A stretch of 64,000 nucleotides of DNA from Helicoverpa zea (lineage: Eukaryota > Arthropoda > Insecta > Lepidoptera > Noctuidae), in the NCBI RefSeq assembly GCF_022581195.2, contig NC_061459.1, forward strand, positions 9,548,001 through 9,612,000, given 5' to 3'. The translations under genes were made by a program, and so were the position numbers. Position 1 is the first letter of the stretch; the number at the start of each line of letters is the position of its first letter. Positions 38,083-46,984 of this stretch are shown here, one piece after another. The notes beneath the pieces are model-generated. The model saw only the letters and a list, made by a program, of their open reading frames with translations. It was not told the origin of the DNA and made no database searches.

Positions 38083-38930
38083 TTATAAATTGGAAAGGTA
38101 GTGTTTTTTCACCAGGTTCTTGAAAATTGCTAGAGATTGAGCCTGCCTTATTATCACGGGCAATGCATTCCACAACCGCACAGCTTGAACGGTGAAAGAT
38201 TTATCAAAGAAGTTAGTGCAATGCAATGGCATCTCTAGCCTCAAATTCTCTGATGACCTTAGATATTTTGCATGTGTGTCATTGAGGAACTTAAAACGTT
38301 CTTTGAGTAAGGACAGGATATGAGTATTCCGGCGAAGACTTATAGGAAGCCACTTGAGTTTTGAACGGAATTCAGAAATATGATCATATTTGCGCAAGCC
38401 AAATATAAATCTAATACAAACGTTTTGAAGTCGCTCAAGTTTATCAAGCTGTGCCTCAGTGAGATCGAGATAACTGACATCAGCATAATCAAGGATTGGA
38501 AGCAGGAGGGATTGTGCAAGCGCAATTTTGGTGGCTGTCGGGAGAAAGTTTCGCAATCTCCTCAAGGACCTGACAGATGCAAACACTTTCCAGCTAATTT
38601 CTTGTAGTTGGGGACCCCATGTAAAATTTTTGTCAATGACAATCCCTAGGTTTTTAACCTTGTCCCCAATTGAAATGGCAGTGCCACCAAAAAAAATCCG
38701 AGGAAGTTGCGGCCAGCGGTCAATCTTTTGAACCAATCTAGAGCTACCAACTACAATAGCCTGAGTTTTTGCTGGATTGACTTTGAGACCGTAAGCCTCA
38801 CTCCACTCGCAAATTGTAGCCAAGTCGGTGTTAATATTAGCGATTGCATCTGCCAAGTCCGAAAATGCAGCTTGGCTATAAATTTGAAAATCATCAGCAT
38901 AAAGGTGGTAGGAAGAAAGAAGATTAAGTA
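38083..38930 (-). pseudogene. LINE reverse transcriptase, C-terminal fragment (unit 1)
   Basis: An open frame of about 280 codons without a true start. It opens near the catalytic block, SSYHLYADDFQIY (YADD codons at 38890-38901), continues with WSEAYGLKVNPAKTQAIVVG and VKNLGIVIDKNFTW, and ends with the thumb-like C-terminus (LERLQNVCIRFIFGLRKYDH). This order is typical of Jockey/CR1-type non-LTR retrotransposons. Endonuclease, fingers and most of the palm are missing, so it is a 5'-truncated copy. The noncoding tail with AATAAA-type signal runs to about 37715. It cannot act alone. Confidence 0.85.
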
Positions 38931-38950
38931 TATAGGTAAATGTGAAAGTT

Positions 38951-39107
38951 TGTGAGAATGTATGGATGTATATTTGTTATTCTGTCACGTAAAAACGGCT
39001 GGACCGATTTAGTTGAAATTTGGTATGTAGATAGGTGATACCCTGGATTAACACATAGGCTACTTTTTATCAACACACACGCGGGCGAAGCCGCGAGCGG
39101 AAGCTAG
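38951..39107 (+). mobile_element. Helitron-like 3' part (unit 1; repeated at 40704-40860)
   Basis: aaaaacggctggaccgattt, tttggtatgtagatagg, cacataggctactttttatc and the end gcgggcgaagccgcgagcgg-aagctag form a well-defined repeat ending in CTAG with a GC-rich hairpin. The second duplication unit carries the identical copy. The element type is inferred from the terminal CTAG and hairpin. Confidence 0.55.
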
Positions 39108-39835
39108 TATAATCTATAGGCCAATGCAGCTTGAGAATAAAGGTATTTTGCATTTTTTTTTATTTTGATATACTGAATACCTAAACACAATTATGCCAAA
39201 CACTTCTGCTCAATGACATAAAACGTTACATTATAATTACGAGATCTATTTACGACTACTAAAGTAATATCATATCGATGTAATCTCACTTATAGAAAAT
39301 TAAATATTAATACCAATACATTACCTGGTAATGTAGGTTTCCGTATAACACCAACTATTTAGTTTATTGCAAATTAAATAGAGTAACATAGGCTATATTA
39401 TATCCCGGTGCGGGCAGTAGCTCCTACGGGACGCGGGTGAAACCGCGGGAAAACAGCTAGTCAAAAATAAAAATTAACCAAGTTAGATATACTCTTTATT
39501 ATGTACACCAATTAAAAAAAAAACAACAACTAAACTACAGATTTAAAAGTCGGTGACACAATGGGCGGTCTTATCGCTAAAAGCGATCTCTTACAGACAA
39601 CCTTTGGATGGATTGAGAATAAAAAAAAGAAATAACTGTATTGCAGGTAGTTTTTGGTGTACTATGTATATATGTATAATATGAATACCTAAAAATAGAC
39701 AAATAAAAATAAAATAAATAAATAAATATATATATTACATAAAATGACACAAATATGTATATATATAATATATATTGAAAGTTACCAATTAAACTTAGTG
39801 ATACCTACCCCGCAACAGTATGGTATTGTACTGGA

Positions 39836-40683
39836 TTATAAATTGGAAAGGTAGTGTTTTTTCACCAGGTTCTTGAAAATTGCTAGAGATTGAGCCTGCC
39901 TTATTATCACGGGCAATGCATTCCACAACCGCACAGCTTGAACGGTGAAAGATTTATCAAAGAAGTTAGTGCAATGCAATGGCATCTCTAGCCTCAAATT
40001 CTCTGATGACCTTAGATATTTTGCATGTGTGTCATTGAGGAACTTAAAACGTTCTTTGAGTAAGGACAGGATATGAGTATTCCGGCGAAGACTTATAGGA
40101 AGCCACTTGAGTTTTGAACGGAATTCAGAAATATGATCATATTTGCGCAAGCCAAATATAAATCTAATACAAACGTTTTGAAGTCGCTCAAGTTTATCAA
40201 GCTGTGCCTCAGTGAGATCGAGATAACTGACATCAGCATAATCAAGGATTGGAAGCAGGAGGGATTGTGCAAGCGCAATTTTGGTGGCTGTCGGGAGAAA
40301 GTTTCGCAATCTCCTCAAGGACCTGACAGATGCAAACACTTTCCAGCTAATTTCTTGTAGTTGGGGACCCCATGTAAAATTTTTGTCAATGACAATCCCT
40401 AGGTTTTTAACCTTGTCCCCAATTGAAATGGCAGTGCCACCAAAAAAAATCCGAGGAAGTTGCGGCCAGCGGTCAATCTTTTGAACCAATCTAGAGCTAC
40501 CAACTACAATAGCCTGAGTTTTTGCTGGATTGACTTTGAGACCGTAAGCCTCACTCCACTCGCAAATTGTAGCCAAGTCGGTGTTAATATTAGCGATTGC
40601 ATCTGCCAAGTCCGAAAATGCAGCTTGGCTATAAATTTGAAAATCATCAGCATAAAGGTGGTAGGAAGAAAGAAGATTAAGTA
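39836..40683 (-). pseudogene. LINE reverse transcriptase, C-terminal fragment (unit 2)
   Basis: Identical in sequence to the unit 1 fragment, displaced by 1,753 bases, including the YADD block at 40643-40654 and the same stop. It arose by the tandem duplication and not by a second retrotransposition, because the flanking Helitron-like pieces are copied with it. It lacks the endonuclease and N-terminal reverse-transcriptase regions and is non-functional alone. Confidence 0.85.
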
Positions 40684-41423
40684 TATAGGTAAATGTGAAA
40701 GTTTGTGAGAATGTATGGATGTATATTTGTTATTCTGTCACGTAAAAACGGCTGGACCGATTTAGTTGAAATTTGGTATGTAGATAGGTGATACCCTGGA
40801 TTAACACATAGGCTACTTTTTATCAACACACACGCGGGCGAAGCCGCGAGCGGAAGCTAGTATAATCTATAGGCCAATGCAGCTTGAGAATAAAGGTATT
40901 TTGCATTTTTTTTTATTTTGATATACTGAATACCTAAACACAATTATGCCAAACACTTCTGCTCAATGACATAAAACGTTACATTATAATTACGAGATCT
41001 ATTTACGACTACTAAAGTAATATCATATCGATGTAATCTCACTTATAGAAAATTAAATATTAATACCAATACATTACCTGGTAATGTAGGTTTCCGTATA
41101 ACACCAACTATTTAGTTTATTGCAAATTAAATAGACGTCTTCGTCGCACGACACACAGATTTTTAATGATATGTCAGTGAAACAGCAAACATGGTGATCT
41201 CTGCAGGAAATTGTTATCGAATTTATTAAGGGTAAATATACTGATTTTGTGGTCAGGAAAAGACTTAAAAATACCTTCTACTACATAATATGCATACCTA
41301 CCTAGAAGTGTGGTGCCTATACATTAGAATACCATTTAAGGACTTCAGTGACATACATAACAGTCAATCTTATATTTGTTATGTGATTTAGTTAATATAT
41401 GCATAAGGCTACTTTATTTTTGA

Positions 41424-41575
41424 ACCCGCGAAATCATTAAGTGCCCCTCCCGCTGTGGGTTAGCAACGTGAGGGAGTGACAGACTCTTACTGATTTAAAA
41501 CCATCATGTTCCTTCCGAAGTCCTTTATGTACCAGGGCCGCGGTAACTCTTTCGACACAGCCCCAGAACAATCCC
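41424..41575 (-). repeat. Second copy of the 6247-type SINE-like retroposon
   Basis: In reverse, this reads gtaagagtctgtcactccct, gctaacccacagcgggagg and a ggtacataaaggac block, matching the insert at 6247-6402. The minus-strand open frame at 41437-41754 runs through it and is not a gene. Confidence 0.6.
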
Positions 41576-41986
41576 ACAGCCCCGGGACAATCCCGTAGCC
41601 CCGAGTGTATACGGCCACTCAAAGCAAAATCATAACGTTCGCTGTAACTCAGTGGCGAGACCATCATAAAAAATGTTGTACGACGATTGATGGAGTAGTT
41701 ACCCTTTGGGAAAAATGCAGATTTATAACAAAGTATTCGGAGATTCAAATACAAATTAATTAATGCAAATGTTCACTATGCAGTTTATTTCATAATATAC
41801 ACATATTTAAAATTCGTCATACATCTAAAACTAATCTTAAATAGACACAACTTATAACCAAAGACATTAAAAATTGCTGGACAGTCTACAAACCACAACA
41901 TGTTGTAATTGTAATCTAATATCTACTAAATATCAACTAATAAAGAACTTCTTAAAATCAAGTTTTACAGCATAACGTTGAAGAGC

Positions 41987-42283
41987 TTATTGTAAAGCAA
42001 AATAGTCATCGTAATCATCTTTAGGAGGTGCTTTTGTTGGCGGTGGGCAGCGGTCACCTACGATGTACATACCGCCGGGACATTTATACGATGTGATGAG
42101 ATGCCTCTTTTTTCTTTTACCATTCCTGAGTTTGGGTTGCATCATAAAAATATTATGGAGGTACATAAGTTTGTCTTCAGGAGTAGCTTTTCTATCTAAT
42201 ATTGGGGTTGTTTCATCTTCCATGACAGTGGGGTCGGTGAAAGCCGTAGTGACTGCGATCAGTAAGATAAATGCAACTGTCAT
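41987..42283 (-). CDS. Divergent two-cysteine secreted peptide precursor with furin-like site (paralogue F)
   Basis: A 98-residue precursor. Residues 1-16 are a signal peptide (MTVAFILLIAVTTAFT); the prodomain contains ATPEDKLMYLHNIF, alignable with APADILLYLYDVV of the other members. A basic KRKKR (56-60) would be cut by a furin-type protease. The released peptide starts HLITSYK and carries CPGGMYIVGDRC (Cys68, Cys79; C-x2-G-x4-G-x2-C), then a proline-rich, acidic, tyrosine-rich tail (KDDYDDYFALQ). The ATG follows an acceptor (ttattgttcag), so the gene has an upstream noncoding exon; a possible donor (aaaag|gtatgt) is near 42476. Of the six it most resembles a classical processed cytokine precursor. 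Function is inferred. Confidence 0.75.
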   Translation of the reverse strand: MTVAFILLIAVTTAFTDPTVMEDETTPILDRKATPEDKLMYLHNIFMMQPKLRNGKRKKRHLITSYKCPGGMYIVGDRCPPPTKAPPKDDYDDYFALQ

Positions 42284-42980
42284 CGTTTGCAGTTTCTGAA
42301 CAATAACAATAATCCTTTAATTTTTTTTTTCAGTATACACCTATTGCTTTTGGCGTTGCTAAATTTTTGTTTCCTCCTTTATTCAATTATTTATTTATAG
42401 TTTAAACACGTTTTAATATCTCTGGCATATTGACCAAACAATATGAATAGAAATTAAAATAATTGCACGCAATTACATACCTTTTATAATAGCCCTATTG
42501 GACACACCCTTTGAACCACATGGTTAACTCCACTCATTTAAAAACACTATTTGTTTATTTTGATAATAGAACTTGTGTTTATTGATACTTGAACTTTAGT
42601 CTAAAACACGTTGACACTAATTTATTATAAACAAAATGAAGATACCAATGATTTAAACTACCGACGCAGATTCATGGCAAATCCGTCTGATGATAACATA
42701 GTACTAGCAAATAAATAATACAGGAAAAGGTTCGCATGTTGATGATGACCACATTTTAAACATAGCAATAGGCACATAAGTGAACCATATTTAGTCTTTT
42801 GTAAAACATGACTAACAATCGCCTAAATTAGAGTATTTGTTACAGTTTTACCTAAGTTCGCCGAAGTACCAAACTGTCAGAATTCTTGTTCTCCTTAAAT
42901 CTGTTCTTATTAAATGGCACTATATTCTACTTACTATTTACCTTAATGTATAAAATAATTTATTTAAGTAAGTCAAAGTT

Positions 42981-43256
42981 TTAGTCATCATACAAATAAT
43001 CCTTGTCTTGTAGCGGGCACTGCCCGGATTTTGTTCGAGGTGTACCACCGGGACATAAAGACGATCCAACAAGCGGCCCTCCTTCTCTGTTACGATCAGT
43101 GAGCATGTGTGGAGTGAGCACGACGTCGTAGAGGTACAGCAGTATGTCTGCGGGCGCGGCGCCGGCTAATGTCACGGGGATGTCGTCCGACGCGCCGCCG
43201 ACGCACATGTCGCACGCTGCGATGCTCAGCGCCAGTAATATCATCACTACTCTCAT
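42981..43256 (-). CDS. Secreted ENF/GBP-type peptide precursor, paralogue B
   Basis: 91 residues starting at the ATG at 43256. An upstream in-frame ATG at 43286 is rejected because a splice acceptor (tttctttcgcag) lies between them and the chosen start aligns with the paralogues. Signal peptide MRVVMILLALSIAACDMC, the conserved prodomain, then CPGGTPRTKSGQC (Cys68, Cys80) and tail PLQDKDYLYDD. This copy shows the full C-x2-G-x2-R-T-x2-G-x-C pattern, the closest in the cluster to the classical growth-blocking peptide core. There is no dibasic site, so how the peptide is released, or whether it is, is open. The cytokine role is inferred. Confidence 0.75.
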   Translation of the reverse strand: MRVVMILLALSIAACDMCVGGASDDIPVTLAGAAPADILLYLYDVVLTPHMLTDRNREGGPLVGSSLCPGGTPRTKSGQCPLQDKDYLYDD

Positions 43257-43358
43257 CGCAACCAGCTGCGAAAGAAATCCACTCAATTAGTTCAAGCCGT
43301 CGGAAATGCTGTTTTTTTTGTGAATATGATACTACCTAGCAAAAGCATTTAAATATAA

Positions 43359-43475
43359 CTAGCTGTTTGGCCGCGGTTTTACCCGAACTACATTGCGTAT
43401 CCTAGAATATAGCCTACATTACTCGAGGATAGTGTAGCTTCCTACCAGTGAATTGATTTTTGTCATAGATAGATA
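43359..43475 (-). mobile_element. Helitron-like fragment
   Basis: Reads in reverse: CTAG end at 43359-43362 with a ccgcggttttacccg hairpin arm, then atagcctacattactcg. The 5' half is missing. Same family as 37523-37707. Confidence 0.55.
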
Positions 43476-43845
43476 AGTTTTATTTTAAACAGGCCCCCAT
43501 TTGCGTCGTCGGTATATAGGTATACTTTTTATACTATTCAATGAGTTTTTATCAAACATTTAATCGTGCTTTTACTATAATTAATGAATACTTACATGGC
43601 CAGGGACTGTATTTCTTTTCATCACCAATACAATATTAAAATGGTTGTTTTATTTAAATTATTAAAACGCGTAGACGTTGTCATCACACGACACTCACTT
43701 TCCTTGTCAGTAACAATAGTTGTAACAGCCCAAGTCAATAGACGTTGGGAAACTACACATAATTAACAATTATGCGGTCAAGATAAGTTTATCGTCAACA
43801 ATAAATACTTTTGCGTTTTTTATACATACTGTTCTGTATTTAATA

Positions 43846-44044
43846 CTAGCTTCTGCCAGCGGTTTCACCCGCATCCCGTGGGAACTACTTCCCGTACCGG
43901 GATAAAAAGTAGCCTATAGCCTTCCTCGATAAATGGGCTATCTAACACTGAAAGAAATTTTCAAATCGAACCAGTAGTTCCTGAGATTAGCGCGTTCAAA
44001 CAAACAAACAAACAAACTCTTCAGCTTTATAATATTAGTATAGA
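43846..44044 (-). mobile_element. Helitron-like element, full copy
   Basis: On the minus strand it begins TCTATACTAATATTATAAAG (to 44044) after an A and ends GCTAG (43846-43849) before a T. The hairpin gcggtttcacccgc lies near the 3' end. At 199 bp it is noncoding. It sits between peptide genes B and C. Confidence 0.7.
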
Positions 44045-44161
44045 TGATGCGTTATAGCGACGGATTCTCAGGAAATCAGACAAAATTCTTTATTTTCTAA
44101 CTTAATTAGTGAGATTGGCAAGCCATTATTTGGCATCCGTTTTAGCTATGTTTATATATAA

Positions 44162-44357
44162 TAATAATATTATAAAGAGGAAAACATTGTTTGTTTGTTT
44201 GGTTGTAATGAATAGGCTCAAAAACTACTGGACAGTTTTTAAAAATTCTTTCACCATTCGAAAGCTACATTATCCACGAGTAACATAGGCTATATTTTAT
44301 CCCGGTACGGGCAGTAGTTACCACGGGACGCGGGTGAAATCGCGGGAAAACGGCTAC
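44162..44357 (+). mobile_element. Helitron-like element, decayed ends
   Basis: aatattataaagaggaaaac, ggctcaaaaactactggac, gagtaacataggctatattt and gacgcgggtgaaatcgcggg align with the 37523 copy over its full length. The 3' CTAG has become CTAC and the 5' TC is lost, so it is an old copy. Confidence 0.65.
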
Positions 44358-44597
44358 TCATAAAATAAAAGTGGTTACACTACGCTAAAAATGTTATTTT
44401 AAATAATTTGTATTATGCCGAGATACATAACCATTTCGAGTAAATACAGAAAACTTCGACTTTTAGTAACTAGTTAATATTAATTAGGATTGACACAAAT
44501 TCACCAGGATTTTAAACATTAAATAATTAAAAATTTAATCATGTTATTTATTGAATGTAATGTTAATTAAAATTATTTATCAAATAATTCAAATAAA

Positions 44598-44861
44598 TTA
44601 GCTATCGGAATTTTGTGGGGGTGGACACTGCCCGCTTTTCGTTCGGGGCATACCACCAGGACATTGTGGTGATGGTATAGTCCCTCCTTCTGTATTGGTA
44701 TCAGTGAGCATGTGCGGCGTGAGCACGACGTCGTAGAGGTACAGCAGTATGTCTGCGGGCACGGCGCCGGCTAATGTCACGGGGATGTCGTCCGACGCGC
44801 CGCCGACGCACATGTCGCACGCTGCGATGCTCAGCGCCAGTAATATCATTACCAATCTCAT
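44598..44861 (-). CDS. Secreted ENF/GBP-type peptide precursor, paralogue C
   Basis: An 87-residue precursor. Signal peptide MRLVMILLALSIAACDMC, conserved prodomain (V replaces A in GAVPADILLYLYDVV), then CPGGMPRTKSGQC (Cys67, Cys79) and a short tail PPPQNSDS. This copy lacks the tyrosine/aspartate-rich tail of its relatives. The R-T-x2-G-x-C core is kept. The prodomain DNA differs from paralogue D by about one base in 144, but the last third is much more different. A possible acceptor (tttactag) precedes the ATG, as in the other members. Secretion is well supported; cytokine activity is inferred from the motif. Confidence 0.75.
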   Translation of the reverse strand: MRLVMILLALSIAACDMCVGGASDDIPVTLAGAVPADILLYLYDVVLTPHMLTDTNTEGGTIPSPQCPGGMPRTKSGQCPPPQNSDS

Positions 44862-45430
44862 CTCGTGCCTCTAGTAAATTTACTAAAAAACAAATACTTA
44901 ATCAGATTCAACATTGTTATAGTTATCGGCACAAATCTTGAGCTCTGACCTTCACCTTTGCAGAAGTAATTTATTGGGTCCCTTTTGTGGTATGAAGTGA
45001 GGCGCAGGGGCGGTGATTGGCCCGCAGTGCATCGCGTCATAGCCGTCACTCGGGATTGGTTCTTTGCTAATAAATCACTTCTGCGCATATGTAGGTCAGA
45101 GCTCAAGATTCGTGCCGATAACTATACATTAGATTATATCACATTTATAGAAAAATTGACAATACTTTACCTAAGCTTGGAACCTGTTGATCACGGAGCA
45201 AAAATATAAAATATTATTTTTTAATCAAACTAAATACTTCATTTCGTCTTGAGTTATCCCGACGTTGTCACCATTCGATGGTCAGATTTATAAATGAATA
45301 TAAAATTGATAAAAACCACCGAAGCAAATCAGGAAATAGTTTGCTGATAATATGTGGTTAGGAAAAAAACATGCGAATGTCGGCAGACATCAAGTGCTGA
45401 ATTATAATTTGTTATTTTAACAGCAATGGA

Positions 45431-45474
45431 AGCCGACCCCAAACATAGTTGGGGAAAAGGGTCGAAGGAGGATG
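45431..45474 (+). mobile_element. 5'-truncated SINE tail with 17-bp TSD
   Basis: Only the last 44 bases of the SINE (agccgaccccaaacatagtt ... gaggatg) are present, between perfect direct repeats attttaacagcaatgga at 45414-45430 and 45475-45491. Such extreme 5' truncation with a clean duplication is direct evidence of target-primed reverse transcription. Confidence 0.85.
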
Positions 45475-45871
45475 ATTTTAACAGCAATGGACTGTGGAAG
45501 CCTAATAGTATTCGCAGGCTGAGAAGGATGAAGATCTATTTTTATATTCTACGAAATAAGGGACTTCAAATAAAAACGAAGACAGAACTATGAATAGTGT
45601 TTTAACCCATAAGTGCCAGTTTTTTTTTAAGTTTTATTCACTGTACTTTTTGCGCCCTTTCTCATGGTCTCATCCTTCTTCATCTTTCTCCTACTAACAG
45701 GGCAGGACATTTGTAGGTATTTAGCTACATTCAGATGTATGTAGAAATAAAAACATTCTCTGTATACAACATTTTTATCTTAATTAAACGTAAATAAAAC
45801 ATTAGAAAAAACACTATTGCTATTTTAATGTTACTTTTACATCTTGTCGTGTAAGTTACTTCACTTATAAC

Positions 45872-46062
45872 TCAAGAACGGCTGAACCGATTTAGCTGAA
45901 AACTGGCAGAGAGGTAGTTTAAAGCCAGGAGAAGGACATAGGATAGATTTTATTACAAAAAAAATACAATTTATTCCGGACATATAGCGCCATCTATAGT
46001 TCAAACCAAAAATCTGCCGGATGCCACTATTCCACGCGAACGAAGTCGCGGGCAAAAGCTAG
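45872..46062 (+). mobile_element. Helitron-like element, second subfamily
   Basis: aagaacggctgaaccgattt near the left and cgcgaacgaagtcgcgggca-aaagctag at the right, ending in CTAG before T. A short atagcgccatctatag block lies inside. It resembles the 38951 repeat more than the 37523 type. It separates peptide genes C and E. Confidence 0.55.
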
Positions 46063-46094
46063 TTTTTTATAAAAGTATTTGATTATAATTTCAC

Positions 46095-46325
46095 TTAATC
46101 TAATAAACATCCAAAGGTTTTTTTGCGAGCAATGGCCAAGTTCTGTGGAAGAATCAGGATATGTAGGCGATCCAATAAACCCCGTCGATAGTCATCATAC
46201 CCCTTAACTAGGATGGGTGGACAAATCCCATTGTTTGTGGGAGATTTACCACCAGGACATTGTGGTGATGGTATAGCTCCTCCTTCTCCATTAACATCAG
46301 TGAGTACAGCAGTGTTGGCGGCCAT
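46095..46325 (-). pseudogene. Broken member of the peptide family (paralogue E)
   Basis: The frame retains LTDVNGEGGAIPSPQ and the two-cysteine core CPGGKSPTNNGIC (x11 spacing) followed by PPILVKGYDDY, where the paralogues would stop. Here the frame runs on about 30 codons (RRGLLDRLHIL). The signal peptide and most of the prodomain are missing: upstream sequence matches the family only in a short gtacagcag block and then diverges. Without a signal peptide it should not be secreted. It may be a pseudogene, or a last exon whose first exon was replaced; I favour the former. Confidence 0.6.
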
Positions 46326-46402
46326 GTACTCGATGACAGAAAATATTCATGGGTTAATACTGTAGGTACTAATGAAATACCATCATCATAATGTACATTA
46401 TG

Positions 46403-46478
46403 TTACTGTTACAGCCTTTTAATCGTCCCACTGCTGGGCACAGGCCTCCTCTCACATGGAGAAGGATTGAGCATTAAT
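46403..46478 (+). repeat. Interspersed SINE-like repeat (cactgctgggcacaggcctc)
   Basis: cagccttttaatcgtcccac, tgctgggcacaggcctcctc and ggagaaggattgagcatta. A second copy lies in the trypsin gene's last intron at 50209-50285. Known to me as a common moth repeat; only a fragment in each case. Confidence 0.65.
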
Positions 46479-46683
46479 CATTAATTACCAATTTATTTAA
46501 AAAACAACATATATACCTCTACTACAGAATTCAAGTTACATCCTATATTTTATGGAGAACACGATGGAACACCTTTATTGTTAAAAATAATCAACCTTTT
46601 ATTGTAAATAAATAATATTCACTATTTCAGTGTCTCTATTATGATTTGGTAGTGCTTCGGTCAAGTGGGGACGATTATTCCTT

Positions 46684-46968
46684 TTAGTCATTACTTTCAT
46701 AATCGTAATAATAATCTGGGATGTCTGGACAATGACCACCGAATGTGGGAGGTTTACCATGAGGACAATAAGGCGATGGTAAAGCCCCTCCTCCTTCTCT
46801 ATTGGTATCAGTGAGCATGTGCGGCGTGAGCACGACGTCGTAGAGGTACAGCAGTATGTCTGCGGGCGCGGCGCCGGCTAATGTCACGGGGATGTCGTCC
46901 GACGCGCCGCCGACGCACATGTCGCACGCTGCGATGCTCAGCGCCAGTAATATCATTACCAATTTCAT
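46684..46968 (-). CDS. Secreted ENF/GBP-type peptide precursor, paralogue D
   Basis: 94 residues starting at the ATG at 46968. The longer frame to 47154 is rejected because an acceptor (atctttccaacag) lies just upstream of this ATG, exactly as in paralogue A, and because the signal peptide MKLVMILLALSIAACDMC then begins at residue 1. Conserved prodomain, then CPHGKPPTFGGHC (Cys68, Cys80) and the longest tyrosine/aspartate-rich tail of the set (DIPDYYYDYESND), a candidate for tyrosine sulfation. 3' flanking DNA also resembles that of A, with an AATAAAGG-type signal on the minus strand near 46572, so the duplication unit includes the 3' UTR. Function is inferred. Confidence 0.75.
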   Translation of the reverse strand: MKLVMILLALSIAACDMCVGGASDDIPVTLAGAAPADILLYLYDVVLTPHMLTDTNREGGGALPSPYCPHGKPPTFGGHCPDIPDYYYDYESND

Positions 46969-46984
46969 CGTGTGCCGCTGTTGG

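Larger units (their letters stand above)
37628..41133. repeat. Perfect tandem duplication, 2 x 1,753 bp
   Basis: Unit 1 is 37628-39380 and unit 2 is 39381-41133. Every stretch compared, including all open frames and noncoding tails, is identical. Each unit holds the 3' end of a Helitron-like element, a LINE reverse-transcriptase fragment, and another Helitron-like 3' end. The junction reads aaattaaata|gagtaacata; GA is shared by the two breakpoints (microhomology). Either a very recent duplication or an assembly error. Confidence 0.9.

Noticed and set aside
38340..38955. Open frames overlapping the reverse-transcriptase fragment in other frames and strand (and their copies at +1753)
   Set aside because: They are shadows of the RT frame; no independent features.
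41437..41754. 105-codon minus-strand open frame
   Set aside because: It runs through the SINE-like repeat also found at 6247-6402 and shows no domain.
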